Positions 23,701-35,466 of a DNA stretch of 64,000 bases are shown here, one piece after another. The position numbers were made by a program, and so were the translations under genes. Under the pieces are notes generated by a model. The model had not been told where the DNA came from and ran no database searches. It was given only the letters and a program-made list of their open reading frames with translations. The stretch is from assembly GCA_030248215.1 (NCBI GenBank), contig JASANG010001170.1, positions 62,001-126,000 on the forward strand, in the 5' to 3' direction. How positions within the stretch are numbered: position 1 is the stretch's first letter; each line of letters opens with the position of its first letter. This stretch comes from Enoplolaimus lenunculus (Eukaryota > Nematoda > Enoplea > Enoplida > Thoracostomopsidae).

Positions 23701-24961
23701 GCTATAGTCAGGGTTATACTGGATCTGTGATTTCGATTTGGGTGTTTCTTGCCGGAGTTGTGTTTGCTCGCTTCGGTAAGCTGTGAGTGACGTCTGACAT
23801 CGTCTAAAGATAGCTTTTATCAGAACTTTGATAGGAAATACAAGAGCTGTATCCGGCACGGATCTGCGTATTCGGGGCATTTTTCGCGAAAATGTTCCAG
23901 AATTTGCTGCAACGAACTGAGAAGTTATCGCTTGTCTCGTTTTTTTGGCAAAGCCGGATGACAAGACACCTTTGGAATATCGCACAATAACTAATTGCTC
24001 TAATATTTGCGAAAAGTGAACTGGAATTGAAAGTTTACTTGCTTACGTATTGATCGAACTTTACTATTTAGATTTTTAATATTTAGTAGGAAATTGCCGA
24101 TGCCGATACCGATGCCGATTCTTATTTTGAAATTTTGCCGATGCCGAACCGATGCCGATTCCAACTTTAGTACGCCATGCTTAAATCGGCACATCCCTAA
24201 TATTTAGCAATATATTTTGTTACGCATAGCTCGCGTGCCATATTTTCAAGTGTTGTATAGAGTTCGTGGACCTGATTGCCGTATTTGGCTTACTTCCTAA
24301 TCTTGAAAAACCGGATATTTTTTCAGGTCTATGGATCGCCGACTTAACTATCAGTCAAGTTTATCAAGAATCAGTTCGTGAACAGCAACGCGGCGTTGTA
24401 AATGGCGTACAGCATTCACTCAATCAGTCGCTAGATATGCTCAAGAATATTTTAGTCATTTTATTGCCTGATCATCGAACATTTGGCCTGTTAATCGTTG
24501 CGTCGTACGTTGCGGTATTTGCTGGATTTATTAGCTATGTAATTTTTGCTATTCGCGCATTGAAGAACGCAAGATTTGCAGCTGAAGATGTGATAAATGT
24601 GGATGACGTTAGACGCGATAGCGTCGCAGGTATTGTACCTCAGTTTACGCTCGATCATGATGAGGATCAAGACGGCACTATGAGTATTGTTGGGAGTAAA
24701 GGGAATGAGGGACAGATTGATTGGGGCAGTGATAGAGAACAGATAGAGTGGGTTGAGAGAGACCCACGAACGAATGTTTCTGTCGTTAAATCGCCATCTC
24801 GTACAAGGGTTTTGAAATTAAACATGGGTGAGAAGCAAAAATTAGCATCGATGCCTTCGCTTAACTTGTCGCCTACTCGAAATAGGCTTCATGTCGGAAA
24901 TGAGGAAGACATTCACATGTCTGCGTCAGTGATACATTTAGCTCAGGAAGAAGGGAATTAG
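17784..24961 (+). CDS. SLC40A1: Ferroportin (SLC40A1-type iron exporter), complete
   Basis: Multi-pass MFS transporter that exports ferrous iron across the plasma membrane. Ten exons join in frame with GT..AG borders: 17784-17829, 18085-18170, 18629-18785, 19974-20024, 20498-20686, 21254-21451, 22171-22309, 22746-22906, 23350-23775, 24327-24961; total 695 residues. Hallmarks: GDRMWSFAV (45-53), [15 protein letters not shown] (160-166), [30 protein letters not shown] (318-337), [22 protein letters not shown] (485-501), [10 protein letters not shown]. By eye against human ferroportin, D39, D84, R88 and D157 are kept (D46 and D162 here), but H43 is S50, C326 is S339, H507 is K524, N144 is K149 and H32 is Y39. 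The C-terminal tail is about 125 residues, much longer than in human, acidic and Ser-rich. The first exon ([15 protein letters not shown]) is the least certain part. No iron-responsive element was identified. Confidence 0.88.
19097..19236. mobile_element. F4 MITE in ferroportin intron
   Basis: TTAAGCCCTATTTACAAGTG at the left and inverse at the right; TTAA occurs on both sides, which may be a TSD (piggyBac-type) or part of the TIR. Confidence 0.65.
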
Positions 24962-25589
24962 CCTCTTTCCTCATAGAGTACGCTATGAGCAACTCAGCGC
25001 AAACCTGTGTACGGGAAATAACTACAGAGCACTGTGTTTAACAATACACATATGTATATGTAAGCACAAAGTCTCCATAGACGTCTCACCCCTCGGGCTC
25101 GAGCGTCGAGCAACTTTAGCTGAATGGTGATGTCAAACGCCTCCTACATGAGAGTTCGGAGTGTGAATCGTTCCTTGAAATTAAATCTCAGATGAAATAG
25201 AAGAAATCCTGTCAGAAAACTTTAAGCTGAGCGTTGATAAAATCGCTGGAGGTGCATTTGGGTCGTGGTTTGGCCGGCCTGTGACCACAGCACGTAACCT
25301 CGGCAGGGATTGTAAAAGCTGGTCGTGGGTCGGTTTCGTGCAGTAATCAGTTAGACTTGCGCATAGATACAAAATTAATGAACCAGAAAGAACCTGAGGT
25401 GTTGAAATATATAACTTAAAATATTGGGTTACACAGTGTTGTCTGAGCCTGTACGAACTACAGCGACGAACAGAATTAAATGCAACCGAGATCCCGACCC
25501 AAACACGGTTCTACTCGCGATCGCTCGCAACCGCAGCTTTCGTGGGCGCAAGAACCGTGGCTGGGATCGCGGTTGCGCATGCAGTTTCG

Positions 25590-25720
25590 CGGTTACACAC
25601 GTGATTGAAATTGCGGTTATGGACGCGGCTAAAATTGCTGTTACCGACGCGGTTAAAATTGCGGTTACAGACGCAGTTCAAACCACGACTGCGAACGCAA
25701 TTAAAATCGCGACTACGATC
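25590..25720. repeat. GCGGTTA/GACGC tandem-like repeat
   Basis: Irregular units such as GCGGTTAAAATTGCGGTTAC repeated with drift; both strands are open by chance (AVKIAVTDA-like). Part of a wider GC-richer patch at 25480-25810 that may be an eroded MITE. Confidence 0.55.
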
Positions 25721-26388
25721 GGATCTCAAAATTGTTTGAACCGACATAAGACAAAAACTCAGATGCGGCTACAAAACCGTAACCGCAGTGGACGTAATCG
25801 CGATTTCTGACACTTAACTCTGTCCGCGACTATGCGAATTTTAAACTGCATAGATACGCCTACTACACATGTCTGGGGTTACTCGACAGTGTTATGACGT
25901 GTGTTTGGTTGTTTTTTGTAAGCATAATGACGTGTAATATGGGGTTACCATATAGCATAATATGTATGTACGAAAGATCTTTATTATGTTTTCAAGTAAA
26001 TATTTGCATAATATTGTATTATAGCACTTTTAATTATTTTTTTGTTACATCACTTTTATCAGAGCCCAATCGGGCATCCGGCCTTTCTTTCTTGCGATTG
26101 CAGGTAAAACAATTTTGTCGTAGGTTCTCAGGCAGTTTCACCTGCTAAACATATTATTGGTTTCAAAAATAATGTTTCATGGCTTTTTGGAGTCTTTGGT
26201 TTGTTTATTTGACAAAATTGCGGATGGAAAAAGGGAAATTTCTGACTGACGTTTTGGTTGCGAGTAGTTTTAGTTATTGGATGTATAATTTGCGGCGGTT
26301 TCCGAACGCATTTCGCGGCATATTCCTATACGTATGTTGTAGTACCAAACTCACGGTATATACAGCCATTGTAGCGAGAAGTTTGCAT

Positions 26389-26461
26389 GGCTGCGTAGCT
26401 CAGTGGTTAGAGCAGCGGACCGGTAATCCGTACGTCGTGGGTTCGAGCCCCAACGCATCCG
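26389..26461 (+). tRNA. tRNA-Thr(GGT)-like gene or pseudogene
   Basis: Folds as a cloverleaf: acceptor GGCTGCG/CGCATCC with one mismatch, D-arm GCTC...GAGC, anticodon stem GCGGA/TCCGT with loop CCGGTAA (anticodon GGT), T-arm GTGGG-TTCGAGC-CCCAA with one mismatch. Box A TAGCTCAGTGG and box B GGTTCGAGCCC are good, and TTTT follows at 26470. Odd points: C instead of the near-universal T at position 33, and eukaryotes normally read Thr with AGT. A pseudogene or SINE head is therefore possible. Confidence 0.5.
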
Positions 26462-26849
26462 CAGCAAAATTTTCGTGAAGGGCTCTATATGGTACTGCTT
26501 AACTTAGAATTATTTTAATATATTGTATTGTAAATAAAATTTTACAGTCTTCTGTTAACCGAGCGAATTAGATGTTATATATTACTTTTATCTTCCAGAC
26601 CTGTGAAATAACCGCCTGTTGAATGGGGTAATATATTTGAAGATGATGAATGGCCTAGTACAAGTCCATAACGGTTCAATATTCGGAGCTTGTTTTTGGT
26701 TCAGGGGTGGCTTCTATTGTCCCCCTTGTTAAATAGGTTGTTATTTATATATAGACACTGCTAATATGAGCTAATACTGTTTAATCATTAATCTGATGTT
26801 GCCAATTCCTGAAGTTTTGGTATATTATTTTTCTGACTCGATACACGTA

Positions 26850-27052
26850 CACTGCAAAAACTGGTGAGCCAAATTGACTCTCTCCGAAATAGGCTTCTCC
26901 GGACTACACAAATTGATTCAACAGTCGACTCTTTCAGAGTCAAATTCGATTCGCCGAGTCGCACGTATAACTCTAGCAGAACGAATTTGACTTAGTAGTC
27001 TCGAAAAGCCTATTTCAGAGAGAGTCAATTTGATTCACCATTTTTTGCATTG
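26850..27052. mobile_element. F2 palindromic MITE
   Basis: Family description: about 200-220 bp, ends CACTGCAAAAAATGGTGAGT and inverse inside TA TSDs, then CTCTCCGAAATAGGC, and a core of alternating GAGTC/GACTC words, so the whole unit can fold back. Here TA is on both sides. Confidence 0.8.
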
Positions 27053-27493
27053 TAGATCAACGAGTCGACGAAAAATTAAGTAAAATATTTTAAGATTTTT
27101 ATAATTTTCGATTTAAACTTTCTTTGCGTTGGCAGATGTCTGCGCCATAGACAACTTAAAAATAATTACAACTCCTTACAGATTGTTTATACTTTATATC
27201 AAATTTAGACGTGTTTGAGCCTTTTCAATTTCTGTTTTATTTCAATTCGCTGTATTAAAATTTTTAATTGTGATGTTTACAATTTTATACCCGCAGGTTT
27301 GAACGGTTCAAATTTATATAAAGGGTAGGTCTAGTTTTGTATATATACTAGCAATTTATACAATCAGACAGACAGACATTAATTATGCCTAAAATCATGG
27401 TTTTGTCGTATATTTCAATATGAAATTTAAAATAACAAATTTGTACTGATTTCAGTAAATTTATAGAGTTTCAAACCAAACTTCCTTGCCGGA

Positions 27494-27937
27494 CGTGGGC
27501 GGCTGTATACTTATCTTGAATAAGATGGGGTTCCCATTTTTAGTCTCAGTCAATAGGAGTCCGTAATCCCTGATAAGAGCCCGTAAGTTGTTAGGTTCCC
27601 TAGACCCTAAAGTCCATAAAAGTCAATAACACTAATTTTAGCGCAAAAAATGTTTCCACGACCAAATAAAGTTGAGTCCGAAACTTTAAACCGTACCTAT
27701 ACTTAAATATTAAATTTTGAAAGTACATTCCTAACCTTGCATTATCGCTCAAGATTTTGTATTATACAAGATAACGCTTAATTTTGCGGATTGTTGCAAT
27801 GCCGGATTCGGATATATCAGCAACGAAGGGCGGTCGAGGGCGGGTTAAAAATAAATAACAGTCCGTAGCCGAATAAAAAGGGATACCCTCTGAAGTGGCC
27901 AAAAAATAGCAGCCCCCTCTTATTCGAGTCACTACAA
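27494..27937. mobile_element. F7 MITE
   Basis: Right end CTCTTATTCGAGTCACTACA followed by TA; interior GTCCGTAATCCCTGATAAGA and AATAAATAACAGTCCGTAGC match the copies at 31790 and 48290. Left end is eroded. Confidence 0.6.
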
Positions 27938-28075
27938 TACGGTATCACACGTGGACGATCATATCACAAGATCGAACAGCACCGATCGACATTTACACTT
28001 AGAAAAAGCATAGCGCTTTCCTTAAGCGGAAATTCAACTCAAAGGGTAATTACTGCTAAATGGCAGCTGCAATCA

Positions 28076-28330
28076 CACTGTAAACTTCAGTGAAGCGATT
28101 TCAACTCACCCTGAGTTGAATCACTCAGTTTGAGTAATGACTATCAGAACTCAGAATCTTGAGTTGATTCAATTCATTTTGAGTTATTAATTAACCAACT
28201 CACCCAGAATCAACTCAACTCAGAGTGAGAATCAACTCAACTCAGATTGAGTTAATGTTTACTGATATTAATTCAGAAATAACTAACTCGCTAGCAGAAT
28301 TGATTAATCAACTCATTGGAATTTACAGTG
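28076..28330. mobile_element. F3 palindromic MITE
   Basis: Family description: about 240-290 bp, ends CACTGTAAATTCCAGTGAGT and inverse, usually at TA, with dense ACTCA/TGAGT words (AACTCAGAGTGAGAATCAAC) throughout. This copy ends TTGGAATTTACAGTG. Confidence 0.8.
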
Positions 28331-28435
28331 CAACAGTTAAGCGAATGGGTCGAAAATTTTGAAACAGCTATTAAATTTTAAGCTCATCCTTTTAAATGAA
28401 TAGTTGAAAAGCTAAATCCATCAGTCCACACCGCG

Positions 28436-28484
28436 AACCTTGTGCACTCGAGTCAAGCATAATACCTACTATACACCAATAATC
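28436..28484 (-). other. Degenerate tRNA-like fragment
   Basis: On the minus strand TGCTTGACTCGAGTGCA matches the anticodon-arm region of the segment at 51226-51290; flanking boxes are eroded. Confidence 0.35.
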
Positions 28485-28625
28485 GGTCCATTACAACATC
28501 TTCACATACCGGAATATGGGACATGAATGACAATCTCTGTTTTACATACTCTACCATGCACCTATGCCGATGACAGTGGTAGAGATTTGACAAAATATGA
28601 TAAAGGTTTTTATGCTGGTAAAACA

Positions 28626-28724
28626 ACAGGATGTAACCGGATATTCGTTTGCGGTTCCGGTAAATATAGGTGGCCATTTACGCTTTAGTTTTTGTTATTT
28701 TTACTATCCGTTTTGACACCCTGG
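28626..28724. mobile_element. Short F6 element with 8-bp TSD
   Basis: A 98-bp remnant from CAGGATGTAACCGGATATTC to GTTTTGACACCCTGG, flanked by TAAAACAA on both sides (8/8). Confidence 0.7.
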
Positions 28725-29816
28725 TAAAACAAAAAGATTATACAATCAACTAAAATGCTATAATTGCAAAAGTTTGGCAAATTGTATTGCAAAACAAATC
28801 AATCCAACACGACAAACTTTAATATATTTAAAATCAATTTTAAAAAATTGTAACACCGATTTTTACCGGAAACGAGACCGGATATCCGCTTACAACGTGC
28901 GTTGTCCAGTCGACCGAAGAATTTAGATTAGCATTTGGCAGAAGCGAACCCGAAAGCTGTGTGTTAACATTATATATAGATGAGCACCGGATATCCGCAT
29001 ATGTATTCGCAATGAAATAGGCATTCGGATATCCGCCGAAATGCTATTGTGTAAAAAAATTTTAAGAATAATTTGCATTGTTTCACCACTAAAAGTAGCT
29101 GGAGCTGGCGAAAAGAAATACTGTATTCAAACCTCAGTCAGAATAATGAACTAAATTCTTGACGATTTTTTGAGTAGGCTTGGTTTTGTTTCGTTGTATA
29201 TATTGTTTGCAAAAAATTTAAGGTCTTTTCCAATTCTGCCAGAAAAAGTTTTCATAATTCTGTATGATGGTTAAAAGATTTGTTTTCTCAAATTTTGTTA
29301 GATACTGTCGTACGCTCGGACTTGCGGAGCGCCTTGTGTATGAAAAGTAGTGTAGTGTTCGAATGCTTCGTTGTTTGAGTTTGAGGTAAATTATATTTAG
29401 GTGTGCTAAACCATTCATACACCGCAAAAACGACAGAATTCAACTCAGCGAGTCGCTTTTAATACACAGTAATCTACAAGAAAAAATATAGATTTCTGAA
29501 CAGTTGAAAATACATTTTTGGTTCTGCGGTGTCCGTATGAGATCACAAAATATGAAAGTATATAATCAAGTCTTAAAAGTTATAATTTCATTGAATTGAT
29601 TAGGTGAGGACTTTAGGAGCCAAATCGGCATGAAAAATATCCAATGCCTAGCACCAGTTTACTTACGCAGTAATAAGACCAATGAAACTTCGCGGTGACG
29701 GGGATCTTTCTGGTTTGTCTCAAGATAGTTTCGTTGAAACATAGTAGTATATTTTTTCCATTATTGTGCTAATTAGATTTAAACAAAATTTAACATTGCT
29801 ATTCTTGGCCTATGTT

Positions 29817-30262
29817 ACTTTGAGGGACTTACAGTAGTATATATAAGTATATTCCTAAGCCTAATCCTAAGCCTAACCATCAGCGTAAGGATAAACCTGT
29901 ACGTAATCCTAGCCTAAACACATATTACTCTAAAGCTTAACCCTTTCTCACATGAATATTTTCAGTTTCATATGAGATGTAATTTCAAGGTAAGATCCGA
30001 TCCCCAGTCTCGCGGGTGGGAGGCGTTTACGATGACCACTGAGCTATAGGAGCTTGACGTCGAGCCCGAGTAGGCTCTCACGTCTTGTGGAGATTTTGTA
30101 CTGCGCATATATGTTATAAACGTTAAACACTGCTCACAGTGTGTGTATTGCTCGTACATTATTGTATTTAGTTGGTCATAGTATACTCTATGAGCGAAAG
30201 GGTTAAGCTTACTGTATTATAGTCCTGCAAAAAATGGCTCGCCCATCAAAGTAATATGGGTT
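29817..30262. mobile_element. F1-type MITE with nested insertion
   Basis: Subfamily with GGCCTATGTTACTTTGAG and ATCAAAGTAATATGGGTT ends. Its AAAGCTTAACCC / AAGGGTTAAGCTTACTGTAT segments are split by an insertion at about 29947-30204 that carries a tRNA-like stretch. Confidence 0.6.
29990..30056 (-). other. tRNA-like segment inside nested insertion
   Basis: Minus strand reads GCTCCTATAGCTCAGTGGTC (box A) with a degraded box B (GAGACTGGGGATCGGATC). Probably a tRNA-derived SINE or tRNA pseudogene. Confidence 0.4.
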
Positions 30263-30293
30263 GCTAACTTCATTGTGTATTTCCAGTACGAAT

Positions 30294-30466
30294 GTATACC
30301 TGTTGGTTACGGGGACACTTTTGAACCTATATGGCTAAAAACAGATGTTAATGTTTCAGATAATCTATATACAAAAAATTTCAACACGGCAGGGCCAATG
30401 AAAAATATATTTGCTCCATCGCTACTATGGATGTTCCAGTATGATTTCATTATGTGTCTATCATGA
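30294..30466 (+). other. Exon-like ORF with stop, unknown
   Basis: Follows a good acceptor (GTATTTCCAG) and reads YECIPVGYGDTFEPIWLK onwards for 57 codons to TGA. Composition looks protein-like, but no partner exon was found and ORFs this long occur by chance here. Confidence 0.25.
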
Positions 30467-31246
30467 CCAAAACAACGAACCTAAATATTAAATTTTTTTT
30501 TAAAATTGTATTTTAAACCTTTAAACCAGATCTGATGAGGTATATGTTTATAAACCTATTGTGTTTTGAAATTTGATACCTTAATACAGGATATTTTTAA
30601 TTAGGTTCAGTATACAATTACACTTAATATACTGGTATACTTTGCGACTATTAATCATTGGTTCAAACTCAGCGGCGTACACAAAGGAACAGAAAAATGG
30701 AGGTCATATAACCCCTCAAGTATTTGTTGGACGAAAATAGGCACTTTCCCAGGCTAAAAATGGTATACTTTGTTCTTGAGTCCAATTTGAATTTGCGTTC
30801 AACTCAAGCGATGCCCGTCCTGAAATAAAACTCTGGTTCAACTTGTGTTTGAATTTAAGTTGAAAAACACGGGTTTAGAACGTATTTTCGTCTTTGACAG
30901 GAATATCGCATGGCAAACCGGGACATACAGGGAACTTGGAAGTCCATATCACTTACATTTCGTACGAGAGACAGCAAAACATGTAGGATCAAAAATTTAT
31001 CACATTAAAGACGCTTCTTTGTATTAAAATCAGAGGGCGACCGGATATTATATAATTAGCCGGACACCGGAAACGGAGCCGGATGTTGAATTTTATACCG
31101 GAGCCGGATATAATTTGAATATAGTACGTAAATATGTACACTGTTGAAACAAATTGAGTTGTGCAAAATGTTTCCGGTTCCGGAATTTATAAAGCCGCTG
31201 TCAGTTGCTGTATTTGGCGTTCACCATGCTGGTCAAAAAATGTTTA

Positions 31247-31526
31247 CGCCCATGTTACTTTTAGGACCGCCCGGGATTCCAGTGGGTCTGTAAAAAAAGT
31301 AGGCTTAGGTTCTAGACTACATTTTGTGTTTAGGGTGAAGTGTTTAGGCTTAGGCATATACATTTTTCAATGCTGAGGCTTAGGCGTACATTTTTAACGC
31401 TTAGGGTAAGGAATACACTTTTTTCAACGCTTAGGCTAGACATAGGCTTATTTCAACGGTTAGACCTAAACATAGACTTAAGAATATGCTTAATCTGCAG
31501 TTAGGGCCCTATCATCATCATTGGCC
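31247..31526. mobile_element. F1 MITE, GTTACTTTTAGG subfamily
   Basis: Left end CGCCCATGTTACTTTTAGGA then CCAGTGGGTCTGTAAAA, right end CATCATTGGCC; flanks AATGTTTA / GATATTTA (6/8). Contains inverse-orientation TTAGGC-like units. Same subfamily as the element that cuts the TTR-like gene. Confidence 0.65.
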
Positions 31527-31789
31527 GATATTTATATACCCATGGAAACCAATCAGCGTCCAGAAAATTACCCGTATTTATCAATTTTTAAGTATACGAG
31601 TTTTTTTACTCGACTCCACATTCGTTTGAATTGAAAAATAATATAAATTCCATACGGTTTCAAACAGGCGTATATTTTAGCTAAGTTATCTTTTTTGGGT
31701 ACTAATTAGAATTAATAAAATAGATATTTTTCGGCATTATATAGACATAAAATAGGTTTTAAAATACATTTTATATAAAAACATATATA

Positions 31790-32070
31790 CTGTAGTGACC
31801 CGAATGAGAGGGGGTAATCGGAGGGGTCCTCATTCTAGTCCCAATCAATAAGGGTCCGTATCCCTAATAAGAGTCCGTAAGCGAATAGAGTCGTTAAACC
31901 GTAATTAGAGTCCATAAATGTCAATTATCCCTAATTGTAGTGCATAAATGGCTCCAGGATCAAATGAAGCTTAGTTCAAAACTTTAAAACATACTCAAGT
32001 TTTGAAGTTGCAGTACCGGATTACCTATATATCAGTAACGAATGGTGGCGGAGCGTGGATTAAAAATGCT
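31790..32070. mobile_element. F7 MITE, right end lost
   Basis: Begins CTGTAGTGACCCGAATGAGA after TA; truncated at an F6 element that follows. Confidence 0.6.
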
Positions 32071-32082
32071 ACCTTTATCTTA

Positions 32083-32292
32083 CAGGTTGAAACCGGATAT
32101 CCGTAATTGTTTCAGCCAAAATCGTGGAAAATTTCGGTGCATCCGCTATTTCTTGTTTAAGTTTTTAGAAAGCACAGTGTATAATTGCAAGCCTCAATTT
32201 TGTTCGCAGAAAAATAAAACATCTTTAAAACTTGCATACTTCAATATCCGTTTTCCGTTTCCGTTATTTTGTATTATCCGTTTAACTCCCTG
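32083..32292. mobile_element. F6 element
   Basis: CAGGTTGAAACCGGATATCC to CCGTTTAACTCCCTG; flanks TTATCTTA / ATATGTTA (6/8). Confidence 0.6.
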
Positions 32293-32572
32293 ATATGTTA
32301 TCTATATCTGTGCATATATATGTCGTATCCTGAACACATATTCGTCAAAGTTAGCAACTGCGTCGTATTGTAATCCCTCAAGTGTTTCTATTCAGGAAAG
32401 CCAAACAACAACTGGAAGTTAAGCCTAAACTAATTAGCTGGCCTTATACATAAACAAATTTTTGTTACAGTATATCTGATTTGTTTAAGGTGTGGTTTTG
32501 TTTCTGCTGTTGTTTGGGCTGTCCTTAAACATGAAACAATAAGGTGTTCACTGTTCAAAATACAACATATTA

Positions 32573-32782
32573 ACTGCAAAAATGGTTAGTCAAATTGATT
32601 TTCTCCGAAATAGGCTATACCGGACTACATAAACTGAGTAAAATTCGACTCCGCCAGAGTCATATTCGACTCACTGAGTCGCACGTTTGACTCTCAGGCG
32701 AAGTCAAATTTGACTCAGGATGTGTAGTCACCGAAAAGTCTATTTCGGAGAAAGACAATTTGACTCATCGTTGTTTGCAGTG
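32573..32782. mobile_element. F2 MITE
   Basis: TA-ACTGCAAAAATGG left, TTTGCAGTG-TA right. Confidence 0.7.
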
Positions 32783-33029
32783 TATTTACAGTCAAGATTT
32801 TATTATCTGTATTTTTACCAGAGTTGGGTTTTTCGGGAAAAATTGAATTGCTCATAAAACGGATATTTTTTCACCAAAAAGGGAAAAATGAAAAAATTGA
32901 AAAACATGTGTACCTGTGCTTCAACAAATGCAAAACACTGTTAATCGGTGCAATTCGTTGAGCCTGCATCAACCGGCGAACCGTACGATTCTGCTTATAT
33001 TTATTTCATTCAGCTAAAAGGTAGATAGT

Positions 33030-33233
33030 GGCCAATGTAAAGAACAGGACCGGAACAATATATATTGTAAGCACAATCCTAAGCCTAAGCCTAAGCCTAA
33101 GCGTAAGAATGTGTTTATTCCGAAACTTAAGCCGAAGCCTAAGTCTAAGCCAAGCAAAAAATAGTCTAAAGCTTAAACTTACTCTTTTCTTGTCTCACAG
33201 AAAAACGTTCCGTCCTTGATCTTTACATGGACC
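33030..33233. mobile_element. F1 MITE
   Basis: GGCCAATGTAAAGAACAGGA left, GATCTTTACATGGACC right; several CCTAAGCCTAAGCCTAAGC units. TSD weak (TAGATAGT / GTCTCAGT). Confidence 0.7.
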
Positions 33234-33923
33234 GTCTCAGTGAACTATCGTTAACGTTTTTGTTCAATTTTATACAAACACCCAGGTTTTTCGATGTATT
33301 TTTGGTACCAGCAGCGCCCACGAATTTAGATTCTTGAATATTTCAGCACGACAGTCCATATATTTGTATGCGCAGAAAATAACATTTTACCTCAACCCAA
33401 ACGTATAACCATATACCACACAACGGCTGTCTAAAGCCTTCATGGCTCCATAATCAGCGGCGGATCAAAAAATTTCTGACGAAGGCGCCGGAGCGGGCAA
33501 AAGTTATGAAACGCAATTTTTACTGTATGCTATATACGTACCAATTTGCTGAGGTGAAAACCGTAAGGCAGACACCTCATCATTTATTATAAAAAACTTT
33601 TTTGACAGGGGACATACGCCTTCCACCCCCTTCTGAAATCGTTATAGTGTGTCGGTGATATTGTATAATGCCACGTCCGCATCTCTGTCACGTTTTAAGC
33701 AGCTCATTATTTTGATCTGATTGCGAATTGAATTCCTTTCGGAATAAACGAAAACTCTGTTCTGTTACCGTTAACTGAAAAAATAACCCTACTCTTCAAA
33801 GGTTTTAACCAGAGTTCGATAAACAAGATTCTGATATTAACTATTACATGAATTAGATTTAAAATTGGGATTATAAATGTCTAAAAACCAACAAGCTTAG
33901 ACCGCGGGTCGGTAGTCAATGGG

Positions 33924-34315
33924 CAAGGGTGTAACCGGATATCCGTTTCCGGTTCCAGTAAAAATCGGTGTTTGTTTCCGTTTCCGCTTCCGTTATAGAA
34001 GTTACGGAAATTCTGTTATTTTTACGTTCAAAATTAATTATATATCACGTATATATAACTCACAATTTTTATTTAATACAGATATGCTACAATTGTTTTG
34101 AAATGAAATAGAAAAATTTCGAAATCTATCCAAAGTCGTAAAAAATTTTGATGCAGCCGCCATTGTTTCTTTAATATTTTTTGAAATACCGGTGAATATA
34201 TGCACGTCTCAATTGGGTTGGCAGAAAAAAATTTAAAACATTTTTGAATCTTTTATACTTCAACATGCGTTTGAAGTTTCCGTATCCGTTATGTTTACTA
34301 TTTGTTTACACCCTG
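33924..34315. mobile_element. F6 hAT-like element, well bounded
   Basis: CAAGGGTGTAACCGGATATC left, TTGTTTACACCCTG right, flanks TCAATGGG / CCAATGGG (7/8). Interior AT-rich with GCAGAAAAA...AAAACAT shared with 36800 and 41980-42110. Confidence 0.75.
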
Positions 34316-34568
34316 CCAATGGGACGCCAGGACGGCTGAGCCTCGTTTGAAGTTTTATGGATCCCCCCGCGGGCAAGAGCCTTGAATTTGCTCAAATGTA
34401 TAAAGTTGTTGCAAAATTTGCAAAGCGAGCTTACAATAAAAAAGTGCAAGATAACGTCTGTTTTTTCTAGAAAAGTATGAGCCACCCATGGGATAATTTT
34501 CGCTTTCTTTCAAGCTATTTGTAGTTTACATAAATCTTTAGCAAACTGAACACAGTGGTAAAACAAAA

Positions 34569-34907
34569 TTCTGAGTTCTGATAGCCCTAAACTCAGCCTG
34601 AGTGATTCAACTCATTCTGAGTTAATGCGTCATCCATTTTATCGTGTGCCCGCCGTGTGGAAAATTGACGCAACCATTTCCAGACGTTGAAAACTCTTAA
34701 GAGGGAATTTTTTTTAGAAAAATATTGTGTAGTGGAAACAAAAGACAAACAAAACGCCAACTAGAAAAGAAATTCGAAATTATGTTTTGTTATCGACTAT
34801 TTAATTAGAACAAACTAGAAAAAAAAAAAAAAAAAAAAAACAAAAAAAAAAAAACAAACAAAAAAAAAAAAACAAAACATAAAATCAACTCACTGAAATT
34901 TACAGTG
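34569..34907. mobile_element. F3 MITE interrupted by poly-A retroposon
   Basis: Two F3 parts (34569-34627 and 34881-34907, ending GAAATTTACAGTG at TA) that are contiguous in other copies. Confidence 0.6.
34628..34880 (+). mobile_element. Poly-A-tailed insertion (retroposon)
   Basis: About 250 bp beginning TGCGTCATCCATTTTATCGT and ending in a 60-bp A-rich tail broken by single C. The tail and position inside an F3 copy point to target-primed reverse transcription (SINE or processed transcript); source unknown. Confidence 0.55.
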
Positions 34908-35310
34908 TAATACTGCTCATGTTTAGCAAGCGTTTGGGGTATTGAACCTAAACACGTTATATGCCGTTTGGTATCACTCTAAATTCTTGACACAATGCTA
35001 AACGTGCCAGGTGTTAGGGTAGCATTAAGTCACTTTTGGTTTCGCTTACATTTTAAATTAAAAATTAATATCGCACTGACTAATATATTCATATGATTGC
35101 CTTAGTTTTGTTCCGACACCGGACTTAGCATCCGGTAGCGGTTTTGCGTTTTTTAAGCACGAGTACATATTTTTTAATATTTTTCCGTTTTTTTTTTCCA
35201 TTTTGTTCCGGCGGATTCAATTTTTTACGAAAAATTAATGATAGAATAGACATTTACACTAAAAACAAGATGATTTTACCGTTGGTTTCTTTATTTATGT
35301 TTGATGGGTT

Positions 35311-35466
35311 GGCTCGTGTAAAGATCAGGGGAACAACGTTTTTCTGCGGAACTGCAATACAGTAAAAGCTGAAGCTTCAGAGCTATTTTTTGCTTAGGCT
35401 TAGGCTTAGTGTCGGTTAGGTGTAAGCGCGTTTACTACAGTTACAGCCCTGTTGTATATATTGACC
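35311..35466. mobile_element. F1 MITE
   Basis: GGCTCGTGTAAAGATCAGGG to ATATATTGACC; flanks GATGGGTT / GATGTGTT (7/8). Confidence 0.7.

Noticed and set aside
25424-25810. Overlapping ORFs on both strands (AVKIAVTDA repeats)
   Set aside because: Low-complexity GCGGTTA repeat open in several frames; no splice or start evidence.
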